The notes beneath the pieces are model-generated. The model was given only the letters and a program-made list of their open reading frames with translations. It had not been told where the DNA came from and did no database searches. From the NCBI RefSeq assembly GCF_029428875.1, contig NZ_JAJSOO010000001.1, positions 4,092,001-4,156,000 on the forward strand: a stretch of DNA of 64,000 nucleotides, given 5' to 3'. Source of the DNA: Streptomyces sp. JH34. Lineage in GTDB: Bacteria > Actinomycetota > Actinomycetes > Streptomycetales > Streptomycetaceae. Shown piece after piece: positions 60,166 through 64,000 of the stretch. Made by a program: the position numbers and the translations under genes. Each line of letters begins with the position of its first letter. Within the stretch, counting starts at the first letter, position 1.

Positions 60166-60924
60166 GTGTCCACGCAGCCCGAAGCGCCCGATTTCACGTC
60201 ACTTCTGCGCCCCGTCGTACGGGAGTCCTCGGTCAGTGAGGTGGCCAAGCGGCTCCTTGATCACCTGTCCGAGGGAAACCTGAAGCCGGGTACGCGCCTG
60301 CCCGCCGAGCGCCAGCTCGCCGACGCCCTCGGCGTCGCGCGCTCCAGCGTCCGCGGGGCGCTGTCCGCGCTGGACGTCCTCGGCATCATCGAGATCAGGC
60401 CGGGCTCGGGCTCGTACGTCCGCGAGGGGACCTCGGAGTTCCTCCCGCGGGCCATCAACTGGGGCCTGATGCTCGGTCAGCGCCGCACGCAGGACCTGGT
60501 CGAGGTCCGCACCTTCATGGAGGGCATGTCGGCGCGGCTGGCCGCGGACCGTGCGTCCGAGGCGGACGTCGAGAGGCTCGAGAAGCATCTGGAGCGGATG
60601 CGGGAGGCGGGGACGGACGTCAAGGCGTTCATCGACGCCGACATCGCCTTCCACCTGGAGACCGCGAACATCGCCCGCAACACGGTGCTCAGCGACATCC
60701 TGCACTCCATCCGGGCTCTGCTCCAGGTGTGGATGGAGCGGGCGGGGGACATCGAGGGAACCGTCAGCGGGACGCTGCACGAGCACGGGGCCGTGCTCGA
60801 CGCGATCCGGGCGGGCGACCCGGAGGGTGCGGACGCCGCGATGGCCGAGCACATGAGGCTCGCGAGCGACCGGCTGAGGCTCTCCCTGCGTGCGGGCGAC
60901 GAACAGGCGGACAAGGGCGTGTAG
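60166..60924 (+). CDS. FadR-subfamily GntR transcriptional regulator
   Basis: A 252-residue regulator: winged helix (SEVAKRLLDHLSEGNLKPGTRLPAERQLADALGVARSSVRGALSALDVLGIIEIRPGSGSYV is its span) and an FCD ligand domain with metal-binding Asp/His positions (DADIAFHLETANIA; LHEHGAVLDAIRAGD). FCD domains bind small organic or sugar acids. GTG 60166 starts it. Divergent from the six-gene operon with a palindrome between; likely its repressor. Confidence 0.9.
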   Translation: MSTQPEAPDFTSLLRPVVRESSVSEVAKRLLDHLSEGNLKPGTRLPAERQLADALGVARSSVRGALSALDVLGIIEIRPGSGSYVREGTSEFLPRAINWGLMLGQRRTQDLVEVRTFMEGMSARLAADRASEADVERLEKHLERMREAGTDVKAFIDADIAFHLETANIARNTVLSDILHSIRALLQVWMERAGDIEGTVSGTLHEHGAVLDAIRAGDPEGADAAMAEHMRLASDRLRLSLRAGDEQADKGV

Positions 60925-60927
60925 CGC

Positions 60928-61698
60928 TCAGGACCGCGACTGCCCGGGAGGCGCGGGCTCCTCAGCCGCCGCCTCCGGGGCGGAATCCTCCGGGGGAGGT
61001 GTGGACCCCGCGGCCGGTGCCGGCCGTGCGGACGGGGTGGCGAACACCTTCCGCCGCCCGGCTCCGCCCAGCAGCGCCGGCAGCTCGGTCAGTGCGCTGA
61101 TCCGCCAGTCCGCCGTCTCCACGACGTCGGGGTGGTCCGCCCACCAATGCCCGAACGGGCCGCGGCGGATGTGCGCCGTCCGCAGCCCCGAGGACTTCGC
61201 GGGGAAGAGATCGTCCGCGGGGTGATCACCCACGTACAGGGTGGCCTCCGGCTCGGCGCCCGACACCTCCAGCACGCGGGCGAAGAACTCCACGTCCGGT
61301 TTGGCCGCGCCCCACTCCTCCGTGGTGACGACCAGGTCGGCCGGCAGGTCGAGGCCCCGCAGCAGTTCCCCGGCCCGGGCCGACCCGTCGCCCGCGACGA
61401 CGATCCGCAGTCCGAGCGCGCGCAGTTCGGCCAGGGCGGGCCGGACGTCGGGATAGAGGTCCGTCTCGTCCAGGTACTCACCGCGTCCGGCCGCCGCGCG
61501 GGCGTGGCGGGCCTCGCCGACGTCCATGCCGGGGCGCAGGACCAGCAACGCGTCGGTGCGGTCGCGGCCCTGGGCGACGGCGGCGCCGACCAGCGCGCTG
61601 ACCGTGTGCGGCGGTACCCCGAGCCAGTCGGCCCACGAGGCCCAGTGGCGGTCGTCGCGGACGAGGGTTTCGCCGGTGTCGAAGACGATCGTTTTCAT
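60928..61698 (-). CDS. HAD family hydrolase
   Basis: A 256-residue phosphatase-like protein. Motif I is IVFDTGETLV: Asp nucleophile followed by Thr-Gly instead of DxD, so the acid/base Asp is replaced by Gly. Motif II IVVAGDGSARAG, motif III Lys in WGAAKPDVEFF and motif IV YVGDHPADDL are present. That change may alter or weaken phosphatase action. The C-terminal 45 residues are Pro/Ala/Glu-rich and disordered. GGAGGGG precedes ATG 61698. It converges on gntR with a 3-base gap. Confidence 0.85.
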   Translation of the reverse strand: MKTIVFDTGETLVRDDRHWASWADWLGVPPHTVSALVGAAVAQGRDRTDALLVLRPGMDVGEARHARAAAGRGEYLDETDLYPDVRPALAELRALGLRIVVAGDGSARAGELLRGLDLPADLVVTTEEWGAAKPDVEFFARVLEVSGAEPEATLYVGDHPADDLFPAKSSGLRTAHIRRGPFGHWWADHPDVVETADWRISALTELPALLGGAGRRKVFATPSARPAPAAGSTPPPEDSAPEAAAEEPAPPGQSRS

Positions 61699-61818
61699 CA
61701 CCCCTCCGAGCCTAGGGGGCAAGCAGGGCATAACGGTCAAGGCGCCAGTGTCGGAGGGGTGCTTACGCACGACATGGGCCCTGGTCCGAAAGGGATGGCA
61801 CGCTCGTATGCTCGGATC

Positions 61819-64000
61819 ATGACCGATCCTCAGCGCCCCACGACCAACGCCATGCGGCGCGCCCTCCGGCGGGCCCGCGACGGTGTCGCCCTCGACGTGG
61901 CCGAGGCCGCGGTACTGCTCCAGGCGCGGGGGGAGGACCTGACCGACCTCGCCGCGTCCGCCGCCCGGGTCCGGGACGCCGGCCTCGACGCGGTGGGCCG
62001 CCCCGGGGTGATCACCTACTCCCGCAAGGTCTTCATCCCGCTCACCCGGCTCTGCCGTGACACCTGCCACTACTGCACCTTCGTCACGGTGCCGGGGAAG
62101 CTCCGCAGGGCGGGGCACGGGATGTTCCTGTCGCCGGACGAGGTCCTCGACATCGCCCGCAGGGGCGCCGAAATGGGCTGCAAGGAGGCCCTGTTCACGC
62201 TCGGCGACCGGCCGGAGGACCGCTGGCCCGATGCGCGGGAATGGCTGGAGGCCGAGGGGTACGACGACACCCTGGCGTATGTGCGGGCCATGGCCGTCCG
62301 GGTGCTGGAGGAGACGGGGCTGCTCCCGCACCTGAACCCCGGTGTGATGACGTGGACCGATCTGCAGAGGCTGAAGCCGGTCGCCCCCTCCATGGGCATG
62401 ATGCTGGAGACGACGGCGACCCGGCTGTGGTCGGAGAAGGGCGGCCCCCACCACGGGTCCCCGGACAAGGAGCCGGCCGTCCGGCTGCGGGTGCTGGAGG
62501 ACGCGGGCCGGTCCAACGTGCCGTTCACCACCGGCATCCTGATCGGGATCGGCGAGTCCTACGAGGAGCGTGCCGATTCCCTCTTCGAGCTGCGCAGGAC
62601 GGCGCGCGCCTACCACGGCATCCAGGAAGTCATCGTCCAGAACTTCCGTGCCAAGCCGGACACCGCGATGCGCGGGATGCCGGACGCCGAGCTGGAGGAA
62701 CTGGCCGCCGCCGTCGCCGTCGCCCGCCACATCCTCGGCCCCTCGGCCCGCATCCAGGCCCCGCCGAACCTCGTCGACGCCGAGTACGCCCTGCTGATCG
62801 GCGCCGGCATCGACGACTGGGGCGGCGTCTCGCCCCTCACCCCGGACCATGTGAACCCCGAGCGCCCCTGGCCGCACATCGACGAACTGGCCGCACGCAC
62901 GGCCGAGTCGGGCTTCCAGCTCCGGGAACGCCTCACCATCTACCCGGAGTTCATCCAGCGCGGTGAACCCTGGCTCGACCCGCGGCTCCTCCCGCACGTG
63001 CGGGCCCTCGCCGACCCGGAGACGGGCCTCGCCAAGGAGGGCGTGATCCCGGCCGGGCTGCCCTGGCAGGAGCCCGACCAGGGCTTCAACGCCTCCGGCC
63101 GCACCGATCTGCACCGCACCATCGACACCGAGGGCCGCACCGGCGACCGGCGCGACGACTTCGACGAGGTCTACGGCGACTGGGAGGCCCTGCGGGAGGC
63201 CGCCGCCCCGGGCATGGTCCCCTCCCGGATCGACACCGACGTACGCCAGGCCCTCGGCCAGGCCGCCGACGACCCCACGAAGCTCACCGACGACCAGGCA
63301 CTCGCCCTGCTCCACGCGGACGGGCCCGCACTGGACGAGCTGTGCCGGATCGCGGACACCCTGCGCCGCGACGTGGTCGGTGACGACGTCACCTACATCG
63401 TCACCAGGAACATCAACTTCACCAACGTCTGCTACACCGGCTGCCGTTTCTGCGCCTTCGCCCAGCGGCGTACGGACGCCGACGCCTACACCCTCTCCCT
63501 GGACCAGGTCGCCGACCGTGCGGCGCAGGCCTGGGACGTCGGCGCGGTCGAGGTCTGCATGCAGGGCGGCATCCACCCGGACCTGCCCGGCACCGCGTAC
63601 TTCGACATCGCCCGCGCGGTGAAGGAGCGGGTGCCCGGCATGCACGTCCACGCCTTCTCGCCGATGGAGGTCGTCAACGGCGCGACCCGCACCGGCATGT
63701 CCATCCGCGACTGGCTGACCGCGGCCAAGGAGGCGGGGCTCGACTCGATCCCCGGCACGGCGGCGGAGATCCTCGACGACGAGGTCCGCTGGATCCTCAC
63801 CAAGGGCAAGCTGCCGACGGCCGACTGGCTGGACGTCATCCGGACGGCGCACGAGACGGGCCTGCGCTCCTCGTCCACGATGATGTACGGCCATGTCGAC
63901 CAGCCGCGCCACTGGCTCGGCCACTTCAGGACGCTGGCCCGCCTCCAGCAGGAGACCGGCGGCTTCACGGAGTTCGTCACCCTCCCCTTCATCCACACCA
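61819..64000 (+). CDS. fbiC: FO synthase FbiC/CofGH (3' end outside window)
   Basis: Bifunctional radical SAM enzyme making 7,8-didemethyl-8-hydroxy-5-deazariboflavin (FO), the F420 chromophore, from tyrosine and a pyrimidine precursor. 727 codons are visible. CofG half: C79RDTC83HYC86, LTLGDRPEDRW, PHLNPGVMT. CofH half: C538YTGC542RFC545 and MQGGIHPDLPGTAYFD. Both clusters are intact. ATG 61819 starts the usual short N-terminal helix region. It supports F420-dependent enzymes such as the LLM oxidoreductase at 49.3 kb. Confidence 0.95.
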   Translation, partial: MTDPQRPTTNAMRRALRRARDGVALDVAEAAVLLQARGEDLTDLAASAARVRDAGLDAVGRPGVITYSRKVFIPLTRLCRDTCHYCTFVTVPGKLRRAGHGMFLSPDEVLDIARRGAEMGCKEALFTLGDRPEDRWPDAREWLEAEGYDDTLAYVRAMAVRVLEETGLLPHLNPGVMTWTDLQRLKPVAPSMGMMLETTATRLWSEKGGPHHGSPDKEPAVRLRVLEDAGRSNVPFTTGILIGIGESYEERADSLFELRRTARAYHGIQEVIVQNFRAKPDTAMRGMPDAELEELAAAVAVARHILGPSARIQAPPNLVDAEYALLIGAGIDDWGGVSPLTPDHVNPERPWPHIDELAARTAESGFQLRERLTIYPEFIQRGEPWLDPRLLPHVRALADPETGLAKEGVIPAGLPWQEPDQGFNASGRTDLHRTIDTEGRTGDRRDDFDEVYGDWEALREAAAPGMVPSRIDTDVRQALGQAADDPTKLTDDQALALLHADGPALDELCRIADTLRRDVVGDDVTYIVTRNINFTNVCYTGCRFCAFAQRRTDADAYTLSLDQVADRAAQAWDVGAVEVCMQGGIHPDLPGTAYFDIARAVKERVPGMHVHAFSPMEVVNGATRTGMSIRDWLTAAKEAGLDSIPGTAAEILDDEVRWILTKGKLPTADWLDVIRTAHETGLRSSSTMMYGHVDQPRHWLGHFRTLARLQQETGGFTEFVTLPFIHT

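Noticed and set aside
61699..63996. Extension of the HAD frame far upstream across fbiC
   Set aside because: The HAD domain begins at ATG 61698 with a strong RBS; the upstream part is antisense to a textbook fbiC.
1..64000. tRNA, rRNA, CRISPR, insertion sequence or prophage
   Set aside because: No cloverleaf with CCA-end pattern, repeat-spacer array, transposase motif or phage gene was noticed. A tRNA scan would be needed to exclude a tRNA formally.

Overview
The window is high-GC actinobacterial DNA, almost certainly a Streptomyces chromosome. The grounds are extreme third-position GC, frequent GTG/TTG starts, 4-base ATGA/GTGA gene junctions, a class I lysyl-tRNA synthetase, DUF3558 lipoproteins, the futalosine menaquinone genes, system II cytochrome c maturation, F420 biosynthesis (fbiC) and many SpoIIE/STAS/HATPase regulators. 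I see no insertion sequence, prophage, CRISPR array, rRNA or tRNA. It reads as core chromosome with accessory insertions.

Region by region. 1-9 kb: 3' part of lysS, a DUF2637 membrane protein, two DUF3558 lipoproteins, the RNA ligase RtcB, an SDR, a YnfA protein, a small secreted protein and a Mut7-C protein whose 3' end looks frameshifted. 9-12.4 kb: AraC and MerR regulators and a SulP-STAS anion transporter, with a perfect 20-bp palindrome between merR and sulP. 12.6-17.5 kb: a partner-switching module. It has a PAS-GAF-SpoIIE phosphatase, a cobalamin-binding protein with the W-x9-EH motif of B12 photoreceptors, three STAS proteins and a HATPase anti-sigma kinase. 18.5-26.2 kb: hemL, a phosphoglycerate-mutase-like protein, a Tat lipoprotein deacetylase and the resA-ccdA-resB-ccsB cytochrome c operon. 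26-29 kb: an aldehyde dehydrogenase/DJ-1 operon divergent from a MarR gene, with two matching operators. 29.4-35.2 kb: menaquinone genes (UbiD, UbiA and UbiX types, and mqnE) with a rhomboid protease, an Lrp regulator and a 45-residue protein.

36.4-38 kb: a leaderless cysteine-rich leader peptide ahead of a DAACS symporter. 38-41.5 kb: an HD phosphohydrolase and an XRE regulator divergent from three tiny genes and an isoaspartyl-methyltransferase homologue. One tiny gene is a 41-residue Pro/Thr-rich peptide with Asp-Gly sites, joined to the methyltransferase by an ATGA overlap. This is my best candidate for an undescribed RiPP-like system. 41.5-51.8 kb: an esterase, a TetR regulator, a MaoC/FabG4/FadA2 lipid module, an acyl-CoA synthetase, an F420-type oxidoreductase and a penicillin-binding protein. 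51.9-53.8 kb: a polytopic membrane protein, then two gene remnants meeting at a probable deletion scar. 53.8-60.9 kb: a six-gene, tightly overlapping catabolic operon under a GntR regulator; its families match the decarboxylase branch of D-apionate degradation through L-erythrulose. 60.9-64 kb: a HAD phosphatase and the 5' two-thirds or more of fbiC.

The themes that link genes are partner-switching signalling (possibly light-gated), redox and haem maturation with menaquinone synthesis, and plant-sugar catabolism. All functions are inferred from sequence; no search was run.
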